From assembly GCF_020177265.1 (NCBI RefSeq), contig NZ_JAIVMC010000001.1, positions 310,001 to 374,000 on the forward strand: a stretch of 64,000 bases of DNA, in the 5' to 3' direction. The translations under genes were made by a program, and so were the position numbers. This document shows positions 1-10,432 of the stretch, one piece after another; position 1 is the stretch's first letter, and every line of letters starts with the position of its first letter. The stretch is from Pseudooceanicola marinus (lineage in GTDB: Bacteria; Pseudomonadota; Alphaproteobacteria; Rhodobacterales; Rhodobacteraceae). Under the pieces are notes generated by a model. The model worked only from the letters and a program-made list of their open reading frames with translations. It did no database searches and was not told where the DNA came from.

Positions 1-974
<974 letters not shown>

Positions 975-1039
975 TGAGTCTGCCTGTCTGGGGATGGCTT
1001 CTATATCTTGTTGGCGCAACTATAGCACCGCCATGATCT

Positions 1040-1060
1040 GGGGTGCAATGCCTGCACCCC
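1040..1060. other. Perfect 8-bp hairpin upstream of gyrA
   Basis: GGGGTGCA and TGCACCCC are separated by 5 bases, about 65 bp upstream of the gyrA start. There is no adjacent T-run on either strand, so it is not a typical intrinsic terminator. It may sit in the gyrA leader. Function unknown. Confidence 0.3.
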
Positions 1061-1238
1061 TTCGTCTGTTGACGGGGTCGCGGGCTGCAGGAGTTGGTGG
1101 CAGAGCTAAACTGAACGAAGCGCAAAATCTATTCTCAGATGATAGATTTAATTCTAGCTTTTCTTCAGTGTTCAGCTATGCCCAGAAACATTAATTCTTT
1201 ACGATCATATTTATATATCCATCAATTGGAGCTTTGGT

Positions 1239-1736
1239 ATGTCAGGATTTGAGGTTCTAGTAGTCTCGACGGTTGGTGTCGTTAGCGCAATCCTCGGTGG
1301 GTGGTTCGGGTTCTGGGTGTCGCGTCGCGCAGACAAGAGAAGCAGAGGATTTCAACTGGCCTTAAGTCTCTATTCGGCTGAAATGTCTCACGCGCGTTTG
1401 AAAGCTAGATATCTACTAGAAGAATTCTCCATAGATACAGAGAATTACGCAGAGCTCGCGAACTTCAAGTGCACAGCAAAACGTCCACAAAGGGTAGAGA
1501 TACTACACCTTTTCAACTTCTACGATTTGGCGTGCGACACCTACTTAGCCGGAGACCTAGATAATAGGACATTTACGACCTACATATCACCATTGATCCT
1601 TGAAGACTGCAGGCTGGCCGAGCCGTTCTTTGCTGCGATGGAGTCGTTTAATGTTGTGAACGGCGACGGCGACCGTCGTCCGTTCTTTCCGAATCTTACG
1701 CCTGCTCTGAAGCGGGTTGAGAAATACAGGAACTAG
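1239..1736 (+). CDS. Hypothetical protein with one N-terminal membrane anchor, low G+C
   Basis: The 165-residue product begins with one hydrophobic segment (about residues 5-28, VLVVSTVGVVSAILGGWFGF) followed by a basic RRADKR stop-transfer stretch, then a helical soluble part. The layout resembles DUF4760-type membrane-anchored proteins, but I do not recognise the family with certainty. The base composition is clearly poorer in G+C than the neighbours, and the codons used (AGA, TTA, ATA) are rare elsewhere in this window, which suggests recent transfer. A GGAG lies 8 bases before the ATG. It stands alone between gyrA and a convergent SYLF lipoprotein gene. Function unknown. Confidence 0.65.
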   Translation: MSGFEVLVVSTVGVVSAILGGWFGFWVSRRADKRSRGFQLALSLYSAEMSHARLKARYLLEEFSIDTENYAELANFKCTAKRPQRVEILHLFNFYDLACDTYLAGDLDNRTFTTYISPLILEDCRLAEPFFAAMESFNVVNGDGDRRPFFPNLTPALKRVEKYRN

Positions 1737-1750
1737 GTCTGCCCATGCGA

Positions 1751-2314
1751 TCAGGGGATGATGCGCGAGTATTTCAGACCTTCGATCGTCGCGCCGACGC
1801 GCAGGCCCGCCTGGGCGAAGATCACTGCGACGACCGGCGCCAGCGAGGTGGTGGTTTCGGCCCGCAGGTTCTCGCCCAGGTTGTTGAACACGATGTCGGC
1901 GTCCGCGGCGGCGGCCCAGCCGTCATTGATGCGGAAGTCCTGCAGGGCGTCCTCGGTCATGAAGAACAGCACGTGGGCATATTGCTGCGCCCCGATCTGC
2001 AGGCCGGCGCTGGCGCGGGTGGCGGAGTAATAGTCCACCGTGGCGCCACCAACGCGCAGGGCACCGCGGCCATAGCCGCCGCCCAGGCCCAGGCCCGCCT
2101 CGGTCAGTAGCGGCATCACCAGCATGCCGGTGGATTTCGCCGCCAGGTCTCGGGTCTGCGGATAGTCGGAATACATCTGCGCCAGGGTCGCATCGACCCG
2201 CGCGTCGATCGTGGCCGCGCCATTGTTGCCGTAGCCGTTGCCGGAACAGGCCGCCACCGCCGGCACGGCGGCCAGCGCGGAAAGGGTGAATGCGCGTCGT
2301 GTCAGTTGGCTCAT
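1751..2314 (-). CDS. SYLF (YSC84-like) domain lipoprotein
   Basis: The 187-residue product begins with a Tat-like twin-arginine lipoprotein signal (MSQLTRRAFTLSALAAVPA) ending in a lipobox, AVAAC, with the lipidated Cys near residue 23. The mature part reads as a SYLF/YSC84 domain: AKSTGMLVMP, GLGLGGGYGRGAL, and the C-terminal half with IFAQAGLRVGATIEG. Eukaryotic SYLF domains bind phosphoinositides; the bacterial lipoproteins are thought to act at the envelope but their role is poorly known. It is monocistronic and convergent with the low-G+C gene, 14 bp apart. Confidence 0.85.
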   Translation of the reverse strand: MSQLTRRAFTLSALAAVPAVAACSGNGYGNNGAATIDARVDATLAQMYSDYPQTRDLAAKSTGMLVMPLLTEAGLGLGGGYGRGALRVGGATVDYYSATRASAGLQIGAQQYAHVLFFMTEDALQDFRINDGWAAAADADIVFNNLGENLRAETTTSLAPVVAVIFAQAGLRVGATIEGLKYSRIIP

Positions 2315-2471
2315 GTCTCTGCCCTCATGCGGCGCCGGGGCGCCTGTCTACTGCCTCTGCCGGTGGTCCGGCTTGTTGCTCTGCCGGTGGCCCGGCTTGA
2401 TATGCGCCCTTTTCTAGCCTCGGCCCGCGGGGGTGTCATCCTCTCAGACGTGTCAGGCCGGGGATAAAGCG

Positions 2472-2497
2472 AAAAGGGGCCGATATCGGCCCCTTTT
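2472..2497. terminator. Bidirectional intrinsic terminator after hemB
   Basis: An uninterrupted palindrome, AAAAGGGGCCGATATCGGCC continuing to CCTTTT, gives a GC-rich stem with A/T tails on both sides. It lies about 70 bp past the hemB stop and can terminate in either direction. Confidence 0.8.
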
Positions 2498-2563
2498 TCC
2501 TTGTCTCCGCAGGCGAATTGCCTTGCCTGCCGTGCCTTCCGATGCGCGGCGCGCAGCCGCCCC

Positions 2564-3583
<1,020 letters not shown>

Positions 3584-3730
3584 TCAGGTGGCACGGATCG
3601 CCCGTCAAGCTCAAGTCCTTCCGCAGACGTGGCTTTCTGCGCCGGTTCCGGCCCTGCGGGGGGTGGGCAAGGCCGGGTTGCGGGGCTATATCCGGAAAGA
3701 AGTGGAGGTGAGCAGAAAGGACGGGCGCCC

Positions 3731-4258
3731 TTGGGGTCTTTGGCCACAACTCTCGAACTGATCGACCTCCGGTCCTTCTCGAACCTCTGGTTCTGGATTG
3801 CCCTGGCGGTCGTCTGGTCCTCCGCCAGCCATTGGGTGCTGGGCGTGCCCTTTGACCTGGTGCTGCGCGCGCATCGCCGTGGCGGCTCGGTCGAGGAGGA
3901 TCTGCGCGATCTGATCCGCATCAACGTCAACCGGATGCTCTACATCGCCGACGCGGCAGGCGAGATCGCCGTGGGCGTGATGAGCTTCCTGCTGACGGTG
4001 CTGGCGATCCTCGGGTTCTTCTACTGGGTCGAGTTCGCCCAGGCGCTGCTGCTGATCGGCCTGCCGCTGACCATCGTCTGGATCCTGTCGGTGCGCACCG
4101 CCCGGAAGATCGCGCTGGCGCCGCTGACGACGGCGGAGCTCTACCTGCGCCTGCGGCGCCTGCGCTTCGTCATTCAGGTGATCGGCATGCTCTCGGTGTT
4201 GACCACCTCCTTCTGGGGCATGTACGTGAATGCCTCTGTCGGCGTTCTTGGAGGCTAA
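3731..4258 (+). CDS. Small integral membrane protein upstream of mfd
   Basis: About 175 residues with four likely membrane segments (LWFWIALAVVWSSASHWVLG near the N-terminus, two in the middle around VMSFLLTVLAILGFF and LLIGLPLTIVWILSV, and one near the C-terminus). I recall this family being labelled component of SufBCD complex in Rhodobacterales genomes, but nothing in the sequence supports an iron-sulfur role. There is no ATG near the conserved start. TTG at 3731 follows AAAGG by 10 bases, and TTG at 3740 is an alternative. Its 3' end carries the ribosome-binding site of mfd, so the two genes are probably co-transcribed. Confidence 0.72.
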   Translation: MGSLATTLELIDLRSFSNLWFWIALAVVWSSASHWVLGVPFDLVLRAHRRGGSVEEDLRDLIRINVNRMLYIADAAGEIAVGVMSFLLTVLAILGFFYWVEFAQALLLIGLPLTIVWILSVRTARKIALAPLTTAELYLRLRRLRFVIQVIGMLSVLTTSFWGMYVNASVGVLGG

Positions 4259-4262
4259 GTTC

Positions 4263-7200
4263 TTGGCAGATGACAGCCATTTCATCCTCGGCGGGGCGCC
4301 GGAGGGCTATGATGCCGCGCTCCTGCTGAAGGAGATCGCGAAGACCGGGCGGCCCGTGCTGCACGTGGCGCGGGACGACAAGCGAATGGCGGCCATGGCC
4401 GACGCGCTGCATTTCTTCGATCCCGCGATGCCGGTGCTGACCTTCCCGGGGTGGGATTGCCTGCCCTATGACCGCATTTCGCCCAATGCCGACATTTCGG
4501 CCACGCGGATGGCCACGCTGGCAGGGCTGGTGCACGGCATGCCGGACCAGTTCATCCTGCTGACGACGCTGAATGCCGCGACCCAGCGGATCCCGGCGCG
4601 CGAGGTGTTGCAGGAGGCCTCCTTCACCGCCCGGGTGGGGGAGCGGATTGATGAAGCTGCGCTGCGCAACTTCCTGGTGCGCATGGGCTTTTCCCAAAGC
4701 CACTCGGTCACCGAACCAGGCGACTACGCCATTCGCGGTGGCATCATCGACATCTTCCCGCCGGGCCCTTCGGGACCGGTGCGCCTCGATATGTTCGGGG
4801 ATATCCTCGATGGCGCACGCAGCTTTGACCCCGGCAGTCAGCGCACCACCGACAAGCGCGAGGTGATCGAACTGGCCCCGGTGAGCGAGGTCATCCTGGA
4901 CGAGGCGGCGATCACCCGGTTCCGTCAGAACTACCGTATCGAGTTCGGCGCCGCGGGCACCGATGATCCGCTCTACGAAGCGGTCAGTGCCGGGCGCAAG
5001 CAGCAGGGGATGGAGCACTGGTTGCCCTTCTTCCACGAGCGGCTGGAAACGTTGTTCGACTACCTGCCGCAGGCCACGATCACCCTCGACGACCAGGCGA
5101 CGCCGGCGCGGCTGGCCCGCTGGGACACGATCGCGGATCAATACGAAAGCCGCCGCATCGCCCTGGCCGACAAGGCGCGCCTGGGGTCGGTCTACAAACC
5201 CGTGCCGCCGGGGCTGCTCTACCTCGACGACGAGGCCTGGCAGGCCCAGACCAAGGGGCGCCGCCTGTTACAGCTCTCGCCGCTGGCGCAGAGCCCCGGC
5301 CCGGGCGTTCTGGATGCCGGCGGGCACATCGGGCGCAATTTCTCGCCTGAGCGTCAGCTTGAAAATGTAAGCCTTTTCGGTGCCCTAGCGGATCATGTGA
5401 AGGCAAAACTTCAGGACGGGCCCGTTGTCATCGCCTCCTATTCCGAAGGTGCGCGGGAGCGGCTGGAAGGGTTGATCGCCGACGAAGGCCTGAAGGAAGC
5501 GATCCCGGTCACTGACGCGCAGCGCATCGGTCGCAGGGGGCTGCATCTGGCGGTCTGGGCGCTGGAACACGGGTTCGAGGGCACCTGGCAGGACCGGCCG
5601 CTGACGGTCATCTCCGAACAGGACGTGCTGGGCGACCGGCTGATCCGCTCGGCCCGGAAGAAGCGGCGGGCCGAGAACTTCCTGACCGAGGCACAGAGCC
5701 TCAGCCCCGGTGATCTGGTGGTCCATGTCGACCATGGCATCGGCCGCTATCATGGCATGGAAGTCATCACTGCCGCCGGGGCCGCGCACGAATGCCTGGT
5801 GCTGGAATACGCCGAGAACGCGCGCCTTTACCTGCCGGTCGAGAATATCGAACTGCTGTCCCGCTATGGCCATGAAGAGGGGCTGCTGGACAAGCTGGGC
5901 GGCGGCGCCTGGCAGGCCAAGAAGGCGCGGCTGAAGGAACGCATCCGCGAGATGGCGGACCGGCTGATCCGTGTGGCCGCCGAACGCGCCCTGCGCCGTG
6001 CGCCCATGCTGGAGCCGCCGGAGGCCGAATGGAACGCCTTCCTGGCCCGCTTCCCTTACCAGGAGACGGACGATCAGCTGGGCGCCATCGACGACGTGCT
6101 GGGCGATCTGGCTTCGGGGCACCCGATGGACCGGCTGGTCTGCGGTGATGTGGGCTTCGGCAAGACCGAGGTGGCCCTGCGCGCGGCCTTTGCCGCGGCC
6201 ATGTCCGGGGTGCAGGTGGCGGTGATCGCGCCCACCACGCTGCTGGCCCGTCAGCACTACCAGGGATTTGCCGAGCGGTTCCGGGGTTTCCCTATTCAAG
6301 TCAACGCCTTGTCGCGCTTTGTTGGTGCAAATGATGCAGCCCGGACGCGCAGCGGGATCAGCGATGGCACGGTGGATATCGCCGTGGGCACCCATGCGCT
6401 TCTGGCCAAGAACATCAAGTTCAGGAACCTCGGCCTGCTGATCGTGGATGAGGAGCAGCGGTTCGGCGTCGGCCACAAGGAACGGCTGAAGCAGCTGCGC
6501 ACCGACGTGCACGTCCTGACCCTGACCGCCACGCCGATCCCGCGCACCCTGCAACTGTCGCTGTCCGGCGTGCGCGATCTGTCGATCATCGGCACGCCGC
6601 CCGTCGACCGCCTGGCGATCCGCACCTATGTCAGCGAGTTCGATCCGGTCACCATCCGCGAGGCCCTGCTGCGGGAACACTACCGCGGCGGCCAGAGCTT
6701 CTTCGTGGTGCCGCGCGTCAGCGACCTGCCGGAGATCGAGGAGTTTCTGAAGGAGCAGGTGCCCGAGGTCAGTTTCGTCACCGCCCACGGCCAGATGGCG
6801 GCGGGGGAGCTGGATCGGCGCATGAACGCCTTCTATGACGGGCAATATGACGTGCTGCTGGCCACGACCATCGTGGAATCGGGCCTGGATATTCCACGCG
6901 CCAATACGATGGTGGTGCATCGGGCAGATATGTTCGGCCTCAGCCAGCTCTATCAGATCCGGGGCCGCGTCGGTCGCGCCAAGACCCGCGCCTATGCCTA
7001 CCTGACGACCGAGCCGCGCGCGAAACTGACCGATACCGCGCAGAAACGTCTGCGGGTGCTGGGCTCGCTGGATACTCTTGGCGCAGGCTTCACCCTGGCC
7101 TCGCAGGACCTCGACATTCGTGGTGCCGGCAACCTGCTGGGCGAGGAGCAGTCGGGCAACATGCGCGACGTGGGCTATGAACTCTACCAGTCGATGCTGG

Positions 7201-7736
7201 AAGAGGCGATTGCCAAGATCAAGTCGGGCGAGGCCGAGGGGCTGACCGAAACCGAGGAGACCTGGGCGCCGCAGATCAACCTTGGCGTGCCGGTTCTGAT
7301 CCCTGAGGACTACGTGCCGGACCTCGATCTGCGCCTGGGTCTCTACCGTCGTCTGTCGGGCCTGACCACCAAGGTGGAGCTGGAAGGTTTCGCCGCCGAG
7401 CTGATCGACCGCTTCGGGAAATTGCCGAAGGAGGTCAATACCTTGCTGCTCGTTGTTCGGATCAAGGCCATGTGCAAGCGGGCGGGCATTGCCAAGCTGG
7501 ACGGCGGGCCGAAGGGGGCCACGATCCAGTTCCACAACGACAAGTTCGCCGCGCCGCAGGGGCTGGTCGAGTTTATCAAGGAACAGAACGGCCTCGCCAA
7601 GGTGAAGGACAACAAGATCGTCGTGCGTCGCGACTGGAAGGGCGACGCGGAGCGGATCAAGGGCGCCTTCGCCATCGCCCGCGACCTGGCGGCGAAGCTG
7701 GTCGAGGCGGAGAAGCAGGCCAAGGCGAAGAAGTGA
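4263..7736 (+). CDS. mfd: Transcription-repair coupling factor Mfd
   Basis: Mfd is an ATP-dependent translocase that removes RNA polymerase stalled at DNA lesions and recruits UvrA. The 1157-residue product has the family layout: an N-terminal UvrB-like part, an RNA-polymerase-interaction (CarD-like) domain at LSPGDLVVHVDHGIGRYHG, a RecG-like helicase core with Walker A GDVGFGKTE (K634) and the DEEQRFG box (D729), the RIRGRVGRA motif, and the C-terminal TRCF domain. The TTG at 4263 is preceded by GGAGG with 9-base spacing. An in-frame ATG at 4230, inside the previous gene, is the alternative start but has no good ribosome site. Confidence 0.95.
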   Translation: MADDSHFILGGAPEGYDAALLLKEIAKTGRPVLHVARDDKRMAAMADALHFFDPAMPVLTFPGWDCLPYDRISPNADISATRMATLAGLVHGMPDQFILLTTLNAATQRIPAREVLQEASFTARVGERIDEAALRNFLVRMGFSQSHSVTEPGDYAIRGGIIDIFPPGPSGPVRLDMFGDILDGARSFDPGSQRTTDKREVIELAPVSEVILDEAAITRFRQNYRIEFGAAGTDDPLYEAVSAGRKQQGMEHWLPFFHERLETLFDYLPQATITLDDQATPARLARWDTIADQYESRRIALADKARLGSVYKPVPPGLLYLDDEAWQAQTKGRRLLQLSPLAQSPGPGVLDAGGHIGRNFSPERQLENVSLFGALADHVKAKLQDGPVVIASYSEGARERLEGLIADEGLKEAIPVTDAQRIGRRGLHLAVWALEHGFEGTWQDRPLTVISEQDVLGDRLIRSARKKRRAENFLTEAQSLSPGDLVVHVDHGIGRYHGMEVITAAGAAHECLVLEYAENARLYLPVENIELLSRYGHEEGLLDKLGGGAWQAKKARLKERIREMADRLIRVAAERALRRAPMLEPPEAEWNAFLARFPYQETDDQLGAIDDVLGDLASGHPMDRLVCGDVGFGKTEVALRAAFAAAMSGVQVAVIAPTTLLARQHYQGFAERFRGFPIQVNALSRFVGANDAARTRSGISDGTVDIAVGTHALLAKNIKFRNLGLLIVDEEQRFGVGHKERLKQLRTDVHVLTLTATPIPRTLQLSLSGVRDLSIIGTPPVDRLAIRTYVSEFDPVTIREALLREHYRGGQSFFVVPRVSDLPEIEEFLKEQVPEVSFVTAHGQMAAGELDRRMNAFYDGQYDVLLATTIVESGLDIPRANTMVVHRADMFGLSQLYQIRGRVGRAKTRAYAYLTTEPRAKLTDTAQKRLRVLGSLDTLGAGFTLASQDLDIRGAGNLLGEEQSGNMRDVGYELYQSMLEEAIAKIKSGEAEGLTETEETWAPQINLGVPVLIPEDYVPDLDLRLGLYRRLSGLTTKVELEGFAAELIDRFGKLPKEVNTLLLVVRIKAMCKRAGIAKLDGGPKGATIQFHNDKFAAPQGLVEFIKEQNGLAKVKDNKIVVRRDWKGDAERIKGAFAIARDLAAKLVEAEKQAKAKK

Positions 7737-7779
7737 GGCTCAGGCGCGCGGCCTCTGTCGCTGCGCGCCCCGTGCCTCA
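7735..7779. terminator. Hairpin between convergent mfd and MarR-GNAT genes
   Basis: A GGCGCGC/GCGCGCC stem (7743-7749 with 7763-7769) is extended by an outer GAGGC/GCCTC pairing. It has no clear T-run, so it is a plausible but weak shared terminator. Confidence 0.35.
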
Positions 7780-8652
7780 GAGGTGTTTCTCGAAGAAGTG
7801 GTCGGGGTAGGGATCGTCGTTGAACCTGTCGATCTCGGTCCAGCCGAGGCCGCGGTACAGGGCCACGGCCTCCGGCAGGGCGGAATTGGTGTCCAGCCGC
7901 AGCGTCGTGATGCCGAGCGGCTTGGCGCGCGCCTCGATCTCCGCCATCAGCCGCTTCGACAGGCCCAGGCCGCGGGCCGAGGGGGCGATCCACAACCGCT
8001 TGATCTCGGCCACCGGGCCGCCCGATCCCTTCAACCCGACGCAGCCCAGGGGCAGCCCGTCGGAGAAGGCCACGAGGAAGGCACCGCGCGGGGCGATCAT
8101 GTCCGTGGCCTCCGGGTCGCGCGACAGCTGCGGGTCGAACCCGGTGTCGAACCGGCGCGCCAGTTCGGCGTAATACTCCTGCAGGCAATAGCGTGAGGTC
8201 TCGTCGCGCGGATCGCGTTCCTCCAGGGTGATGCGGTCGCGACCCAGGGCCGAGGCCACCAGGTCCATCGCGGCGAGCAGGGCCTCGGGGCGGGGGTGCC
8301 GCGCCAGGGTGTCGGCGGCGCGTTGGTCCGACAGGGCCTCGTAGGCGGCGAACTCGGCCTCGCCGTCGGGTGTCAGCGCCGCGACGCGAGCACGGGCGTC
8401 CTCCGGGTGCGGTCCGGTGGTGACCAACCCTTCGGCTTCCAGCCCGCGCAGCAGGCGCGACATCAGCCCGGAATCGAGCCCGAGGTAATCGCGGATCGCC
8501 GCCACCTCCGTCCGGCCCTGGCCGATGGCGTTCAGCACGCGGGCCGTGCCCAGGGGGCGGCCCCGTCCCAGAAAGGATTGATCGAGCGCGCCCACCTCGG
8601 AGGTGACGGCACGGGAGAAACGGCGGAATCGGGAAACGGGATCAGGTGTCAT
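7777..8652 (-). CDS. MarR-type regulator fused to a GNAT acetyltransferase
   Basis: The 291-residue product joins two domains. The N-terminal ~140 residues are a MarR-like winged helix (VLNAIGQGRTEVAAIRDYLG, SGLMSRLLRGLEAEGLV, then a wing with HPEDARARVAALTPDG). The C-terminal half is a GNAT fold with the acetyl-CoA segment IKRLWIAPSARGLGLSKRLM and the late GLGW motif. It may both bind DNA and acetylate a small molecule. ATG at 8652 is preferred over TTG at 8688 because a probable operator covers the region between them. Family assignment is firm; the substrate is unknown. Confidence 0.85.
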   Translation of the reverse strand: MTPDPVSRFRRFSRAVTSEVGALDQSFLGRGRPLGTARVLNAIGQGRTEVAAIRDYLGLDSGLMSRLLRGLEAEGLVTTGPHPEDARARVAALTPDGEAEFAAYEALSDQRAADTLARHPRPEALLAAMDLVASALGRDRITLEERDPRDETSRYCLQEYYAELARRFDTGFDPQLSRDPEATDMIAPRGAFLVAFSDGLPLGCVGLKGSGGPVAEIKRLWIAPSARGLGLSKRLMAEIEARAKPLGITTLRLDTNSALPEAVALYRGLGWTEIDRFNDDPYPDHFFEKHL

Positions 8653-8656
8653 GTAG

Positions 8657-8710
8657 CTGACTTTTGTCTGATACCGCCCCACCGTCAAGCTATTGCCTGA
8701 CTTTTGTCAG
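8657..8710. promoter_or_regulatory. Twin palindromic operators at the MarR-GNAT gene
   Basis: CTGACTTTTGTCTG at 8657-8670 and CTGACTTTTGTCAG at 8697-8710 are two copies of the dyad CTGAC-N4-GTCAG, start to start exactly 40 bp. That puts them on about the same face of the helix. The nearer copy lies 4 bp upstream of the ATG. The arrangement suggests autorepression by the MarR domain; no binding data were available. Confidence 0.6.
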
Positions 8711-8883
8711 GGAAATTCGTCGCAAGTGGATGCGCTTTTCGGTGCTTCGATGGCGCGGTGCGGCGGACGATCGACGCCCTTTCCATTTGCGAACAAAACT
8801 GCACGACGCCCCCACAATCACGCGGAAATCGTTGCACATACTATACGTTTGCGGTCGGTGCCGTCGAAACCCGCGGCGGACTG

Positions 8884-10023
8884 TCAGCCCAGGAAGGCGC
8901 GGATACGCGGGGCGATGTGATCCCAGAACGCGGGCATGGAGCGGGCGATGGCGCGCCCGACGCGGGCCTCGACCATCTCGAAGGTCGCGTTATGCGCTAG
9001 CCAGGATACGCCGCCCGAGGCGAGGTTCTGCAGGGGCGGCTGGAAGCGGTCCAGCGCCTTGGCGAAGCGTGCGTCGGGCGTGGTGGCTGCTTCAAACTCC
9101 TGCCAGAGGGCCAGGAGGGGCGCGCCCTCCGCCTCGGGCAGCAAGCCGAACAGCCGTTCCGCCGCCGCCAGCTCCGCCGCCTCTGTTTCGGCCTGGCCTT
9201 CGGCGGTCTGGGCGTAGATCGGCACGTCGCCGGCGTCGATTTCCACCAGGTCATGCAGCAGCAGCATGCGCAGCACCCGCGACAGGCTGACGCCTTCAGG
9301 CGCATGTTCACCCAGCACCAGAGCATAGAGGGCCAAGTGCCATGAATGTTCAGCAGAATTTTCCTGTCTTGAAGCATCGCACAGGGTCGTGGCGCGCTCG
9401 ACCCGCTTCAGCCGATCGGCTTCCGCCAGGAAGGCGGAGCGTGCGGCGACCTCGGCGGGGCCCTCGGTCAGTTCGGAATGCAGATGAGCGTAAAGATCCG
9501 GCCGGGTTTCCGCGATCAGCCGGGCGCGGCCCGCGGCGGTGTTGTCCCGTGCGATCGCTTCGTGATCGGCGCGCCGGGGCGCGGCGGCCCAGACCTGCAG
9601 GACGGGAATGGCGAAATCCACCGTCTTTGCCAAGCGCGCGTCTTCGCTCTCCATTGCCTCAAACTCTTCCCAAAGCGCGCGCAGGCGCGGCCCCTGGTCG
9701 GCGGGCAGCAGGGCGAACAGCCGGTCGGCGCCGGCGCGTTCTGCGGCGGCCAGGGCCTCGGCGTCATGGGGCAGGTCGATGGGCTGGTCGCCCGCGTCGA
9801 TCTCCACCAGGTCGTGCAGCAGCAGCATCGACAGGATGCGGTCCATCCGTGCCGCCTCGACCTCCGGCAGCCAGATCAGCGCGCCCAGGGCGGCCTGCCA
9901 GGAATGTTCGGCCGAGTTCTCGGCGCGTGACTGGTCGGTCAGGGTGGAGGCGCGAGTGACGCCTTTCAGCCGGTCGGCCTCCTGCAGGAAAGAAAGCTGC
10001 GCGTCGAGCCTCTGGGCATCCAT
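8884..10023 (-). CDS. Tandem HD-domain phosphohydrolase (two YfbR/HDDC2-like modules)
   Basis: The 379-residue protein consists of two similar ~190-residue HD modules. Module 1 has AENSAEHSW then MLLLHDLVEIDAGD; module 2 has QENSAEHSWHLALYALV then the same MLLLHDLVEIDAGD. The metal-binding H and HD of each module are intact, and each also has a later Asp (DFAIPVLQ and DRFQPPLQN). Single-module relatives (E. coli YfbR, human HDDC2) are 5'-deoxynucleotidases. Those enzymes dimerise, so a fused pseudo-dimer is plausible. ATG at 10023 follows GGAGA by 7 bases; the longer frame upstream is unlikely to be translated. The substrate is inferred from the family only. Confidence 0.85.
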   Translation of the reverse strand: MDAQRLDAQLSFLQEADRLKGVTRASTLTDQSRAENSAEHSWQAALGALIWLPEVEAARMDRILSMLLLHDLVEIDAGDQPIDLPHDAEALAAAERAGADRLFALLPADQGPRLRALWEEFEAMESEDARLAKTVDFAIPVLQVWAAAPRRADHEAIARDNTAAGRARLIAETRPDLYAHLHSELTEGPAEVAARSAFLAEADRLKRVERATTLCDASRQENSAEHSWHLALYALVLGEHAPEGVSLSRVLRMLLLHDLVEIDAGDVPIYAQTAEGQAETEAAELAAAERLFGLLPEAEGAPLLALWQEFEAATTPDARFAKALDRFQPPLQNLASGGVSWLAHNATFEMVEARVGRAIARSMPAFWDHIAPRIRAFLG

Positions 10024-10139
10024 GGCGAAATCTCCGGTGGGGGAACAGGCCCGGCCTAGCCTCGGCGTGCGACGGGTGCAAGGGGTGGTCCTGCGCGGTC
10101 CGAGAGCCCGAAAACCTTTCGGGGCGGCGGAATGCAAAC

Positions 10140-10158
10140 GGGGGGCCGAAAGCCCCCC
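10140..10158. terminator. GC-rich hairpin after the small gene
   Basis: GGGGGGC-CGAAA-GCCCCCC lies 30 bp downstream of the 10189 stop on the minus strand. It is followed on that strand by a short GTTTG. It is probably the terminator of the two-gene hydrolase unit. Confidence 0.5.
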
Positions 10159-10188
10159 GGTGATATGTTCTGAAGATAGACGCGGCGA

Positions 10189-10422
10189 TCAGTCGTCGCG
10201 CGCTGCTTTCAATTCCTTCACGCGGCGGATCAGGAAGTCCCGCGCGGCGCGTTCGGCCAGACGGACCCGCACCTCGGTCAGGAAGGCCTCTTCGAGGGTC
10301 TGCGATGCCGCGCCCAGAACATGGCCGACCTCGACGAAAAGGCGGTCCTCGCCGGTGGCCTTCATCGCCTTCAGGCAATCCTCGGCCAGGGCGGCGGCGA
10401 GCGTGTCGACGGAGGAGGCCAT
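10189..10422 (-). CDS. Small conserved-looking hypothetical protein
   Basis: A 77-residue, mostly helical protein with no signal peptide or membrane segment and a charged C-terminus (IRRVKELKAARDD). It starts 11 bp after the stop of the alpha/beta hydrolase gene, so the two are almost certainly co-transcribed, and a hairpin follows its stop. I do not recognise the family. The even codon usage and tight operon position support a real gene. Confidence 0.65.
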   Translation of the reverse strand: MASSVDTLAAALAEDCLKAMKATGEDRLFVEVGHVLGAASQTLEEAFLTEVRVRLAERAARDFLIRRVKELKAARDD

Positions 10423-10432
10423 GGCGTGTCCC

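Noticed and set aside
994-1194. 66-codon frame between gyrA and the low-G+C gene
   Set aside because: No ribosome site and no recognisable features; the stretch is probably the gyrA leader.
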